Source: Carex sylvatica (lineage: Eukaryota > Streptophyta > Magnoliopsida > Poales > Cyperaceae). From it: a DNA stretch of 64,000 nucleotides. Where the stretch lies: contig CAXKVR010000042.1 of the NCBI GenBank assembly GCA_964058845.1, positions 1-64,000 on the forward strand, read 5' to 3'. Positions 1 through 11,230 of the stretch are shown piece by piece. Every line of letters begins with the position of its first letter. The first letter of the stretch is position 1. The notes below the pieces were generated by a model. It searched no databases and was not told the DNA's origin. It worked only from the letters and a program-made list of their open reading frames with translations. Position numbers and translations under genes: made by a program.

Positions 1-1251
1 CCCCTCGGACTCAATGATCCATTTTACTTTAGCTTCTAATTCATCTGCCTGCACGAAACCTTCATCATACCCCTTCAATTCAATGCCGATCTTCATTTCT
101 TCTACCAAGAACACCTTATTCATCTTCTGCTCTGCATACAATGGCAAGCATATCATCGGTACACCAAAACTCACTGCCTCCAGTGTGGAGTTCCAACCAC
201 AGTGACTCACAAAACCACCAACTGCCTCATGTTTTAGAACCTCAACCTGTGGAGCCCACTGTTTTATAATCATGCCCCGATCTTTGGTTCTATCCAAGAA
301 TCCTTCTGGCAACAGTATATCGAGATCAGGCTCAGGCTCAGTGGTTGGCTTGAAGATTTTGGCCGGGTCATGATTTGGTGGGTTCCGCACAACCCAGAGG
401 AATCTCTGGCCACTATTCTCCAACCCAATTGCAATCTCCTTGAGTTGCTCCCTGGAGAAAGAACCCATGCTGCCGAAGCAGAGAAATACCATGCTTTTCT
501 TTGGCTGAGCATCCAACCATGATATACAGCGATGCTGCTCTTGTTTTTTTGTTACACCAGAAATTAACGGGCCGATGAAGTAAATAGATGGTGTGGAATG
601 GTTTGGAAAACAAAGCCCATCTTTCAGGGCCATGACAGCTCGAGGCTCCAACGACTCAAATGAGTTAACAAGTATCCCCTTTCCCTCTGTTAATCTATCA
701 AAGAGGTTATTATGCTGCTCTGTTTCAGGGTCGATAGCTTCTTCTGGGATATGTGATGGTGGCAATGGTGGAACACCAACGAAGACTAGCGGGGTTTTAA
801 TTTTTGCATTGTCCTTTATAACTTCAATAGGGAGCGTGGCCAAATATGTCGAAAGTTGGGGAACTACAGCCAAGGTTGCAGCACCACATGTGAAGAAAAA
901 ATAGGCAGGAATGCCAAGCTCAGAAGTCACATCTAGTGCATCGACACAAAACATGTCAAGAACTACACATGAGATTGGTGAGCTCTCAGACTGCTCTATG
1001 AGAAACGAGCGGAGACTGTCATTGCTGAGTTTCAGCATGTTGATTAAATTTACAAATGGTATCGGGTGTGGGCTTGTGGTCAGAGGAGTTTGTGGGAGGA
1101 TGTGGAACCAAATGTTTGGATTGGAATTGCAAATTTCTGAGACAAAATCTGTAGCTGGTCCAACAGTCATCACCGGTATGGTGACAGAGATGCCGTGACG
1201 AACAAACTGCTTGGCTAGTTCTACCATTGGCACAAGGTGGCCTACGCCCAT
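1..1251 (-). CDS. UDP-glycosyltransferase (family 1, UGT72/88-like), 3' end outside window
   Basis: Transfers a sugar from a UDP-sugar to a small acceptor such as a phenylpropanoid or flavonoid, normally in the cytosol. I read one uninterrupted frame from about position 1314 to the window edge, some 417 codons to the first upstream in-frame Met; 50-60 residues of the usual 470-480 are missing at the C terminus. The N-terminal GVGHLVPMVELAK block holds the expected catalytic His. The plant PSPG box is complete and begins WAPQVEVLKHEAVGG, followed by HCGWNS and ending near LYAEQ. No intron is needed. The first in-frame ATG is at 1249-1251, but family similarity (VVLYPS) continues six residues upstream of it and the only upstream frame boundary is a stop at 1315-1317, so the true start is unclear. 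Family assignment is firm; the UGT72/88 subgroup is inferred from the EAVGGFVSHCGWNSTLEA style and the substrate is unknown. Confidence 0.93.
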   Translation of the reverse strand, partial: MGVGHLVPMVELAKQFVRHGISVTIPVMTVGPATDFVSEICNSNPNIWFHILPQTPLTTSPHPIPFVNLINMLKLSNDSLRSFLIEQSESSPISCVVLDMFCVDALDVTSELGIPAYFFFTCGAATLAVVPQLSTYLATLPIEVIKDNAKIKTPLVFVGVPPLPPSHIPEEAIDPETEQHNNLFDRLTEGKGILVNSFESLEPRAVMALKDGLCFPNHSTPSIYFIGPLISGVTKKQEQHRCISWLDAQPKKSMVFLCFGSMGSFSREQLKEIAIGLENSGQRFLWVVRNPPNHDPAKIFKPTTEPEPDLDILLPEGFLDRTKDRGMIIKQWAPQVEVLKHEAVGGFVSHCGWNSTLEAVSFGVPMICLPLYAEQKMNKVFLVEEMKIGIELKGYDEGFVQADELEAKVKWIIESEG

Positions 1252-1317
1252 GGATGGATACAAAACCACCTTCTTGCTTTTCCTCTTTGTTTGATTGATA
1301 TATTTTTTGTGTAATTA

Positions 1318-3041
1318 TATGGTTTGAGAAGCTAGAAAGTCTTGGGCTCCTCTTATAATAATTTTGCTTTGGCCAAGAATTTGTTTCCGTCAGCGCCTCA
1401 GCGGAAAGAAGCCGAGTGTATCAACTAGCAGAGCCGCAAAAAAATATCAAGCGTATCAATTTAATATTTTCGTGCATGCTTTCAATATTTTCTACGTATA
1501 ATTTCCTGAAGTAATACTACTGTATAATAAGCCGAGTCATGTATTAACTGCAGAAGATTATATTTCCTTTTAAGATGAGATTACAATAGTTGGATTATAA
1601 ATTCTGTTTTTGGATGTACATGGAAGTGGAATTGCTATTTAATCTTCTTCATTTTTATTCTTTATTTTAATTTGTTGAAGTAGCAATCTTCACTTGATTT
1701 AGTCCCTTAATTATAAATAAAGAGAAAAGGTTATCATCTATTACCTTTTGTCCACTATCTGTCAACTGCATTATTCGGTTCTCACTTTTTAACGGTTTTT
1801 AACAGTCTCCTCTGCTCTATTTAAATACGTCGTAACTTTCCGAATTTTATTTCTCAGATTTCCAATCATATTTCATTTTTTGATTCTCTCTCTTTCTTTT
1901 TTCCTTGCTCACTGTCTCCCGCTACCCCATCTCCCGCTACCCCATCTAAACTCTAAGATCCCAACCTTTTCTCTATCAGATCTACTTTCGATCTCTCCAT
2001 TACTCAACTTCTCCGCCTTGCTCAAGTATCCCGTGCTGCTCCAATCAACGTCGCCCTCGACATCATCGAAGGTAGCGGATCACTGGCCGCAGCGCTCCGC
2101 CATGCTTTGAACACTACTGTCCTGACGACCAGCAGCGCCAAACGAGCGATAGCGACAGAGTACGAGTGTACGACTACTCGTCAGTGCTTTCTTCTCTGAG
2201 AGAGGTGATGGAGTACGAGAGTACAAACGTACGACGATCTAAGAGAGGCGATCTGGTGAAGAGAGATGAGAGTGAGGCGATCTGGAGAAGAGAGATAAGA
2301 GCGAGACAATCTGGAGCATAATCAGGTTATTTTACAATATTCACTTTGTAGTTTTACAATATGCATCTTGTGGTTTTACAGTATTAAAAATAACTTGTTT
2401 ATTTACTAATCAATTTAAGTTTCGTTCTTTCTATTGATTTGAATTGATAATCATGATTTCCTTGCTTCTATTGAAGTTTCATTTGAATTGATGTAGTCTC
2501 AGGCGTGTATACATTATATGAACATTGATTTGAATTTTAATTGTATCACTTATTGTTCAATAATGGATCTCACATTATCTCATAATTATTTCTTTATTTC
2601 TGTTGAATTTTGATATGGAGGAGATATGAGGAGATGATCTGAGAGATGCGACATGGATGAGAGATGATAGAGATGCGATATGGAGTATTGATATGTTAAT
2701 TTTACAGTATTCATCTTGTGAAAATCTGGAGAAAAGAGATGATAGAGAGGCCATATGGAGTATTGATACTGGTAGGTTCAAAGTTTCATTTAACAATGTG
2801 GTTGTGAATATTTGACTGTATTGATCTTATCTATGGGCACACATATAAATATAGTTCATTATATGCAGTAACAGATCTAGCATTTTAACAGAGATTTTAT
2901 TTGAATATTATTTGTATGTTGTTATTGCATTTGATTGTGTATTCACTATTTTTTACAGTACATATATATCTAAATTACAAGATATATGTAATATTTTACA
3001 GGATATGACACATTAAATTTGTACTGGTAGTTTCAAAGTTT
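1318..3041. other. Intergenic, AT-rich; possible decayed leader
   Basis: No supportable gene. At 1811-1825 there is a TATA-like CTATTTAAATA followed by a pyrimidine-rich stretch (1880-2000) with a short direct duplication of CCCGCTACCCCATCT, which looks like a plant promoter and 5' leader but leads to no recognisable protein. From 2200 to 2770 diverged purine-rich copies of GAGAGATGATAGAGATGCGATATGGAG recur. The rest is AT-rich. Confidence 0.5.
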
Positions 3042-3730
3042 CTGGATGTTTGAAAATTTTAATTATATTTTTTGTAAGATGTGTTATATAAATTACAGCA
3101 TTGAGTTAGTAATTTTACAGGATTGACGCAAGTCAAATAAAAATTTTGCTGGATATTTGAAAATGATAATTACGTTTTTATATTATTTGCTACATAAGTT
3201 ACATCATGGAGTTAGTAATTTTACAGGATTGATGCAAGTCTAATGACAGTGTTCCTGGATGGTTGAAAATGATAATTATGTTTTTATAATATTTGTTACA
3301 TAAGTTACAGCATTGATTTAGTAATTTTACAGAATTGGCGCAAGTAAATTTTACAGCATTGATTTTGCAGTATTGAAATTTACAGTGAGAGCCTGAAGGA
3401 AAAAATTATGAAATTTAAAAAAAATTAAAATTTATAATTTTGCGAAAAATAATATTTTTATGTTTTAGAAATTTTTGTAAAATTACCATTAACCGCAAAT
3501 AACTGTCATTAATCGCAAATAACTGTCATTAATCGTTAGTAAGAAAAGTACAGTTAGTTGTCAAGTAATCCTGCACGAAATAAGTTTGCCAAGTTTGCCA
3601 AGCTACAAACCGTTAATGAAAGTTTCTGGATGTTTGAAATTTTTTATTACGTTTTTTATAAGATTGCTTTTACAAGTTACAGCATTGAATTATTAAATTT
3701 AGAGGATTAGCGTAGATCAAATGACTATTT
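3042..3730. repeat. Diverged tandem repeat, about 106-bp unit
   Basis: Units begin CTGGATGTTTGAAAAT and end near TTTTACAGGATTGACGCAAG. Copies start at 3042, 3149 and 3255 (spacing 107 and 106 bp), with a fourth at 3626 after a 260-bp interruption that itself contains a small repeat of AACTGTCATTAATCGCAAAT (3480-3540). No coding potential. It may be part of a degraded transposon; I could not find termini. Confidence 0.75.
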
Positions 3731-3859
3731 TTTTGTGGACAAATGGTGAACAAATGTCTGTGGACAATTAGACTCTTCCATAAATAAAAATCAAATAATA
3801 GTCTCAATTAGGCCTGCAAACGAACCGAACCAAACCGAACCTGCCCAAGTTTGAATTTG

Positions 3860-5888
3860 TGTCACACCCCGCGGCCCCACGAGGCGCGACAGGTGCCTCC
3901 TGCCGTAGACATACGGTTGCCCGTATGCCTACAAGGCAATTACGATATAATAGAAAGTAAAACACAACCAAACAAAACAAACAAATAACTAAGAAAAACA
4001 GTTCAAAAATCCCAACTGGTCAGGTAATATCATCCAAAACCCGTATCTCGATGGATACGCATCACAAAATGACATAGAGAATATATATATACAATCAAAA
4101 CATAAATATATACATGTCTCTAATGTCCAAAATACCAGACAACTAAGCAGCGGTGAAAACCAGGCCTACCGACCTCGTGTCTCTCTCGGATCCGCCGAAC
4201 CGGTACCTGAAAAATTAACCCAAAAGAGGGGGTGAGAATTGAATTCTCAGTGCGATAAATTGCCACAAATCGTTCCTGGACTTGCAATCACAGATTATAT
4301 TCAAAAAGTAAACACAAATAAAGCTCAAATCAGTTTATAATCATATATAAACATGAATGCACAAACCCGACAACATTTATCCAAATGAAATCACAATTCA
4401 GGAATTTCCAAGATGAAATTCAAGCACACAATATTTGGTTTAACTCGATTTCAGAATATCTGGTAGTAACTACAGATGTTTCACCAAACTGGACCCCAAT
4501 TCGTTCCCACTCATTTGTAGGGTTACACACACCTACAGACGGCTATGCCAGGTAAAACATTTTCTCATGACACTCATCTGTAGTTACAGGCTTAACTGTT
4601 TAATTAAAAGTCTGGTTCCAATTCATATCCGGAAAATCCATATAAATCCAATTGACCATCCAAACGCGTTACCCCCTGGGTAATGCCTCCGATACACAGT
4701 CACCCATAACCAAAATCATAATACAAAGTCACTTACCCCTCGTCCCAACCGGTACTGGGAACTGCCGAGGGCCAGACGATCTAAAGCTTTAGAATACTGG
4801 GCGTCAAAGTCCATGCATAGACTTTGACAAATCTGGATTCACCCCCTGGGTGACGTCATCACGGTGGATGACAATAATACCATATCCACCAACCGATAGT
4901 GATATAAAGCACGGTGACTTTAATTCCAAAATCAGATCATTCAGATCAACACAAATAATAACCATACCAGCATGCAAATCAATCAGATAAAACAAATCGA
5001 GTTTCACTTTATTTGGGCAATGCAATGCATATGAATCGAAACACAGTTTAATTTCTGAATATAAAATATCAGACAAGTCCAGAAACCCCGCACCTGAGTA
5101 ATAGCGCGCTCGACTAAGGCTCAGGCGTCTCGAACGACCCAAAAATCCTTTGCCTCGTATGATTATCACCTATTGCATACATTGATTCGATTAACGCGTT
5201 CGATTAATATCTGATAAGTTAACTCGATTAATTCCCGAATTTCACACACAAAATATCACAATTCATTTTCCTTACGACCCAACCCCAAAACCCTGGTTCA
5301 ATTCCAAATTCCACAAGCAAATCAATCCGATTATCGAGTTATAACATTTCAAATCAAATTCGAATTCGAATTTCACCAAAAATATAACAAATCAATTGAA
5401 TTAGGGTTTCCAAGAGAAAAGGAAGACAAATCATATCAACTATCACAAATTGACCACTAATCGAGCTAGAACTCGATTACGAAACCCTAATTACAAATTT
5501 CAACCGAAATCATGACAAATCGAATAAATCGAATAAATTAGGGTTTTCAAGAAATTACAAGGGAGGAAGATATACCAAATTGAAGCTTTATAATCGATCA
5601 AGGATCGTCAATTCAGCTCGAATCTCGATTTTCCGACAAGTTCGATCAGTTTCCGCGCTCGATTTCTCTCTCTCTCTCTCTTTCCCTTTTTAGTTCGGCC
5701 AACCCTAACCTCACGAATTCCTCTCAAATGTTTCGGTGAAATGAAAGAAGAAGAAGAAGGGAATTTAATTAATAATTGGAATTTTGCACATATACCCCTC
5801 CATTTTCTTAATATTACCAAACTTTGATAATTTCACAAATAAGCCCTTATGTAAATATTTTATTTATTATATTATTCATAATGTCACA
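3860..5888 (-). repeat. Tekay-like element 3' LTR
   Basis: 2029 bp, starting TGTCACACCCCGCGG and ending CATAATGTCACA on the plus strand. It holds a 29-bp segment around 3900-3930 absent from the other LTR; this segment contains a hairpin-capable dyad CATACGG-ttgc-CCGTATG. It ends against the polypurine tract, as expected for a 3' LTR of a minus-strand element. A CT microsatellite lies at 5666-5690. Confidence 0.96.
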
Positions 5889-5903
5889 TTTCTCCCCCCC
5901 TTA
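5889..5903 (-). other. Polypurine tract of the Tekay-like element
   Basis: On the minus strand the sequence AAGGGGGGGAGAAA abuts the 3' LTR directly. This is the usual plus-strand primer of LTR retrotransposons. Confidence 0.9.
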
Positions 5904-5939
5904 AAATGAAGTTCAGTCCGCTGAACTTGATTTCGTACC

Positions 5940-7121
5940 TTAATTGTCGAATAACTCCGGATACTTTTCTCGGATGCTCTCTTCGAGCTCCCACGTCGCT
6001 TCCTTATCGGAATGGCGTCCCCATTTTACCAACACGAGCCGGATCACTTTGCTTCGTAGCCGTTGCTCTTTTCGGTCCAATATCTGTATTGGTTCTTCTT
6101 GATATGTCAGATCATCTTGTACGTGTAAACCCGAGTGATCAATACAATGCGACGGATCTCGCACATATCTGCGTAACTGTGATACATGGAATACCGGATG
6201 AACCCGGTCCAGCGCTGGTGGTAGCGCAAGCTCGTATGCAACCGGTCCAACTCGTCGCAAAATCTGGAACGGCCCAATATATCGGGGACTTAGCTTGCCC
6301 GAAACACCAAATCGATGCACGCCTCTGACAGGCGAAACTCGAAGCCATACGTGATCACTTTCTTGAAATTCCAACAGTTTTCGGTGAACATCCGCATATT
6401 TCTTTTGCCTTTCTTGAGCCGACTTGAGCCGACTCAGAACCATCTTCATTTTCTCAGCAATTTCTTCTAACATTTGCGGCCCTGTAGGTGGATATGTACC
6501 CGCTGGTCCCCACCACAGTGGAGTACGGCACTGCTGCCCTGTCAGCGCCTCTTGCGGTGACATACCAATACTTGAATGATAACTGTTGTTATACGCAAAC
6601 TCCACCAGATACAAATGATCAACCCACGAATCTTGTAAACTTAGCGCGCAGGAGCGCAACATGTCTTCCAGCGTCTGAATGGTGCGCTCAGACTGACCGT
6701 CAGTCTGCGGATGGTGCGCGGTGCTGAATCTCAACTTGGTACCCATTGTTTCTTGAAAACTCTCCCAGAAATGAGAAGTGAACCGTGGATCTCGGTCAGA
6801 AATAATATTGCGCGAGCAACCATGGTACTTAAACTGATATTTCAGGAACAATTCCGCCAATTCTTGCCCAGATGTCTCAATTCGAAGCGGAATGAAATGC
6901 GCTATCTTCGTTAATCGATCCACAATCACCCAAACTGCATTATACCTTCCGACAGTTCTCGGAAATCCACTTACGAAATCCATTGTGATTGATTCAAATT
7001 TCCTTGTAGGTATTTCCAGCGGTCTTAGCAATCCTGCTTTTCTCTGCCGATCCGCTTTAACTTGCTGACATATTTGACACTTTTCAACGTACCTTTGTAC
7101 TTCCTTTTTCATCTTTGGCAC
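5940..7121 (-). pseudogene. Tekay-like pol: integrase core and chromodomain
   Basis: Third surviving block of the chromovirus polyprotein. It begins within the integrase zinc-binding domain (CQICQQVK supplies the two Cys), continues with the DDE core (TMDFVSGFPRTVG for the first Asp, SDRDPRFTSHFW for the second, DGQSERTIQTLEDML for the Glu) and ends with a chromodomain (VLVKWGRHSDKEATWELEESIREKYPELF), whose role in the family is binding modified histones to steer integration. About 393 codons are open. It is out of frame with the block upstream because of the lesion near 7121. Confidence 0.92.
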
Positions 7122-8308
7122 TAAAAATACTTCTTTAGATCTTGATACATTTTTACCTCTCCCGGATGGATAGCGTATCCCGAATTGTGTGCCTCTGACA
7201 AAATCAGATCTTTTAACTCCGAATTACTTGGTACACAAATGCGATCGTGAAACCGCAAGATGCCATCTCCTTGAACTTGAAACGGTGAATCTGCGTTTGA
7301 CTCATAGTCCAGTTTGAATTTCTGACATCTCGGATCATTCTGTTGCTCTGCACGAATCTGCTCGTGTAATTCCGATCGGATTTCAACCGCTGCTAGCACA
7401 ACCGACGCAATTGTAGTTGCGCTAGTCCCAACCTCACTTCTATTACATTTAGATGCAACTTCCAACGCTAATTCGCGTGACGCGCCAACATGTATTTCCA
7501 TTCTGCGCATTTCCTCAAGAAGATGTGTTTCACTTGTAATCACCGACGCCAGGTTTACCTGACTCTTTCTGCTCAACGCATCTGCTACACTGTTCGCTTT
7601 TCCTGCATGATACTGGATATCCAAGTCATAGTCTTTCATTAATTCTAACCACCGCCTTTGTCTCAAATTTAACTCCTTTTGCGTGAAGATGTATTTCAGA
7701 CTTTGATGATCAGTATAGATTCGGCATTTCACGCCATACAAGTAATGCCGCCAAATCTTCAGCGCAAATATCACCGCCGCTAACTCCAAATCATGCGTCG
7801 GGTAGTTTTGCTCGTGCGGTCGCAATTGCCGAGATGCGTAGGCAATTACATGATCATCTTGCATCAATACGCAACCCAAACCCAATCGAGATGCATCGGT
7901 GTAAACCGTGTACTCTTTATCAGCAGTCGGCATAGCAAGGACTGGCACAGATACCAGCCAACTCTTCAATTCCTCAAAACTTTTATCTTGCGCGGTATCC
8001 CAATCAAATTTCACACCTTTGTGCAACAATTTTGTAAGTGGCGCAGCTAACCGCGAAAACCCGAGTACAAATCTCCTGTAGTACCCGGCTAACCCCAGAA
8101 AGCTGCGAATTTCAGTAACTGTCTCCGGCCTTTTCCAATCTGTCACAGCCCGAATCTTTTCGAGATCCACCGCTAACCCTTTTCCAGAAACCACATGCCC
8201 CAAAAATGTAACTTCCTCCAACCAAAATTCACATTTCGACAACTTTGCGAATAACTGATGTTCGCGCAATCTTTGCAATACAATTCTAAGATGTACCTCA
8301 TGTTCTTC
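7121..8308 (-). pseudogene. Tekay-like pol: RT thumb, RNase H, start of integrase
   Basis: Second pol block. It opens with the RT connection ([11 protein letters not shown]), then RNase H with [13 protein letters not shown], the Glu-containing [13 protein letters not shown] and [11 protein letters not shown], and a typical SVADALSRK tail, and reaches the integrase zinc-finger histidines ([13 protein letters not shown]). It ends at a TAG at 7121-7123 where a Trp-Trp pair is expected; compared with the family pattern one base is also missing, so a nonsense change and a -1 frameshift coincide here. Confidence 0.92.
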
Positions 8309-9472
8309 TCACGAACGCGAATACACCAGTATATCATCAATGAACACCACAACTGTAGAATCCAACAGATCGTGAAACACACGGTGCATCAAGTCCATGA
8401 ACGCTGCCGGTGCGTTCGTCAGCCCAAACGGCATAACCAAGTATTCATAATGCCTGTACCTTGTACGGAACGCTGTCTTATCCACATCGCTCGGCCATAT
8501 TCTCAGCTGGTGATACCCTGTTCTCAGATCAATCTTTGAATATATTGAGGATCCCTGCAACTGATCAAACAGATCGTCAATCCGAGGTAACGGATATTTA
8601 TTTTTCACAGTTACCTTGTTCAACTCGCGGTAATCAATGCATAACCGCAATGTTCCATCTTTCTTCTTGACAAACAATACTGGCACGCCCCATGGCGACG
8701 TGCTAGGTTTGATAAATCCACTCTCCAACATATCTTCCAACTGCGCCTTGAGTTCTTTCAGTTCTGTCGGTGCCATTCGATACGGCGCCTTTGAAATCGG
8801 TGTTGTGCCCGGTACCAGTTCGATACCGAACTCCACTTCTCGCTCAAGTGGCAACCCTACAATCTCTTCCGGAAATACATCCACAAATTCTGAAACCACC
8901 GGAATGGTGCTGATCTCTGGAACTGCCGCAGGCGCATAAACCACGGCCGCCAAGTAAGCATCACACCCTGATTCTAATAAATGTTTCATCTCTACAGCCG
9001 AAATACACGGTGTTAGTTTCCCAATTTCTCTACAATTGAGTATGCAAGACATACCTCTTGAATTCGCGAAATGGATCCGACGATGCGGACAATCAATAGT
9101 AGCAGCGTGTCTCGTCAACCAGTCTATACCCAATAATACGTCGTAACCGGTAATCTCCATCACCAACAAGTCCGCCTCGAACTCCCTCCCATCTATCTTA
9201 ATCTTTCGGTTTCGGCATAAGGTGATTTCTTGATCAGTTGAACCAAACGGGATTTGAACATTTAAAACTTGATTACACGTCTCAATTGGCCAACCCCCTT
9301 TTTCTACCAATTCCCTCGACACAATAGAATGGCTGCACCCCGTATCAATCAAACAATACGCATCATGATCAGATATAGAGAGTATACCTGTCATGACGTC
9401 AGTCTGGCCATCTCCCAGCGCAGTTGCAGCGTTGCGCGAAGTTCCAGCGATGTTAAGCGCATGCGCCGCCGC
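8309..9472 (-). pseudogene. Tekay-like pol: protease and reverse transcriptase
   Basis: First pol block. The aspartic protease active site is DTGCSHS, followed by a linker and RT with [48 protein letters not shown] and the catalytic FIDDILVYS. Three residues later a TGA (8309-8311) replaces the Arg expected there; CGA to TGA fits deamination of a methylated CpG. The frame runs back without a stop to the target site of the nested element at 9473, and matches the frame of the gag fragment on the far side, so gag and pol were one ORF before the insertion. Confidence 0.92.
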
Positions 9473-9646
9473 CCTGCTGATATCTCCATATTATATCTGA
9501 ATTATGGCCCTAATTTACAATGAAACCTGTGCTTTAAAACCTATTAATGTGGACTTTTTACTTATATTTCGATGAAATGTGGTACTGCTATGTTTTGTTT
9601 GGTATTTTGCAGGAAAAAGGGCGAAAAACTGGTTCTGACAACTTTT

Positions 9647-9782
9647 CATACGGCCCGTATGATATTCTGTGCGGGCCGTACAAGAACTGCCCAACCACAC
9701 AGAAGGATCCACAACAGAGGCACAAAGTCTCCAAGTCAAAGCCCAGGCATACGGGCCGTACGGGATCCTGTACGGGCCGTAC
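9647..9782. repeat. Palindrome pairs 1 and 2 (5' LTR)
   Basis: Pair 1: CATACGGCCCGTATG at 9647-9661 and GTGCGGGCCGTAC at 9669-9681. Pair 2: CATACGGGCCGTACG at 9748-9762 and GTACGGGCCGTAC at 9770-9782. Starts within each pair are 21 bp apart when aligned. The 3' LTR carries the same copies. Confidence 0.9.
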
Positions 9783-10592
9783 AAAGCTGATTCGGAAAAT
9801 CCAGCTGGAATCTGAATTGAGCACAATTTGAGGAGCCGAAAAGGAAACCCCTGGAGGCGTGATCTGGGCATTAAAGGAGATATTCCACAGCAGGAAAGGG
9901 GATTAATAGCTAATCAATCAATAACTTTCCTATCATTCATTCTATCATTCGATTCTTTCTAGGTTTTCGGACAAGGGGAAAAGAGGAGGAGAAGGGGAGA
10001 ACGCGAGTTTTCCACGGATCTTCAGATTTTCCACTGTTTTATCATGAACTCTTTTATTTCTTGTTATTCGTGTTATCTCATGAACATGAGTAGCTAATTT
10101 TATTTGTTTCTAGGGGTAAGATGTAGTTTCTAGTTTAGTTTTGCTTGTATGCTACTATGATTTTGTGTTGAACGCTTGGTTTTTACTTTGTTATGTAGTA
10201 TTTTTATTGCTCTATTTGTGCTTGCTTGAATCTGATTAGTCATCCCGTTAGATGAATGCGCACATCTAAGTGTGGAGCCAAGTCTATGAAATTCATTCCA
10301 ACCGAATAAAGTATATGAAGTAGGGTGAAACCAAGGAGTACCCGAAAGGCGAAACTTTCCTTGAGGCGAAAGTCCTTGGATACTTTTAGCAAACTAACAA
10401 ATAACTTAGATAAATTAGGCCAAAATGCGAAAGTTGAGGTTTAACGCATCTAAGAGGGAAGTACTTGAGTCCGGTAATCGAGTATCAGGCCAAAATGCGA
10501 AAGTTGAGGTTAGGTATCTAGATCTGGTCAAAAGAAACCCTAAACACAGTATCAACACAGGAAACAGTAGCTGCAGCATTAACTTGAGGTGC

Positions 10593-10627
10593 CATACGGA
10601 CCGTACGGGAACCTGTACGGGCCGTAC
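10593..10627. repeat. Palindrome pair 3 (5' LTR)
   Basis: CATACGGACCGTAC at 10593-10606 and GTACGGGCCGTAC at 10615-10627; aligned spacing 21 bp. Confidence 0.9.
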
Positions 10628-10950
10628 GCCTTGAGACTGAACAGAAATGAAATCTGAACCCTGGAAACGCCCTTTTATCAATTGAAAACAACTTTAATTA
10701 TCTCTTATTGTCTTTTAATCAGTAGAATTGTTAGAACTAAAACCAAACCAAATTCTTCTCACTTCTAGAATCTTAAGTGATTTTAGGATAAGTCTAGTGT
10801 TTTTATTCCGTCCCTGTGGATCGATACCTGAGCATACTCAACGACAGGATAGTGCACTTGCTATCTGAATTGACAGAGTATAACAAAGGTTTAAAAAGTA
10901 TAGCTTGCTATACTGAGACTTTTTGGCATATTCTCGTGCGATCAAGTTTT

Positions 10951-10968
10951 TGGCGCCGTTGCCGGGGA
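10951..10968 (+). other. Primer binding site, tRNA-Asp type
   Basis: TGGCGCCGTTGCCGGGGA starts six bases after the LTR end. It is the complement of the tRNA-Asp 3' end used by plant Athila-group elements. Confidence 0.92.
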
Positions 10969-11155
10969 ACTGGCAACTAAAATACTGTACTTTTTCTTAT
11001 TTTTGCTTGATTCTAGATTTTAATTTTAATTTTTCGTATTTCATCTTTGCAGGAACATACTGGAAGAGTCACTGCCCAAAAACCACTACCATCTCAGAAG
11101 CAAAGGGCAAACCTCCAACACATTTGTTCCAGCGCCACCACATCTGTCACCTCTC

Positions 11156-11189
11156 CGTACGGCCCGTACAAAATTCATACAGGTCGTAC
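11156..11189. repeat. Palindrome pair 4 (gag leader)
   Basis: CGTACGGCCCGTAC at 11156-11169 and the diverged CATACAGGTCGTAC at 11176-11189; spacing 20 bp. It lies in the untranslated leader 42 bp before the gag-pol ATG. Confidence 0.85.
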
Positions 11190-11230
11190 AAACCGACAAC
11201 AGAGGCCAGACAGATCCAGAACAAAGCGAA

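Larger units (their letters stand above)
9478..10944 (+). repeat. Athila-like 5' LTR
   Basis: 1467 bp. Besides three palindrome pairs it has an internal direct repeat of AGGCCAAAATGCGAAAGTTG at about 10418 and 10490. Short open frames in it are incidental; they read through the palindromes as YGPY/HTGRT strings and have no family similarity. Confidence 0.96.

Noticed and set aside
1880..2110. 76-codon Leu/Pro/Ser-rich open frame after a TATA-like site
   Set aside because: Pyrimidine-rich DNA yields such peptides by chance; no similarity and no continuation into an exon.
4804..5169. 121-codon open frame in both Tekay LTRs
   Set aside because: Present twice only because LTRs are copies; no similarity and antisense to nothing recognisable.
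9547..9831. Open frames in both Athila LTRs reading YGPYDILCGPY and similar
   Set aside because: They are the palindromes read through in LTR DNA; no start context, no family similarity, same frames repeated in the second LTR simply because it is a copy.
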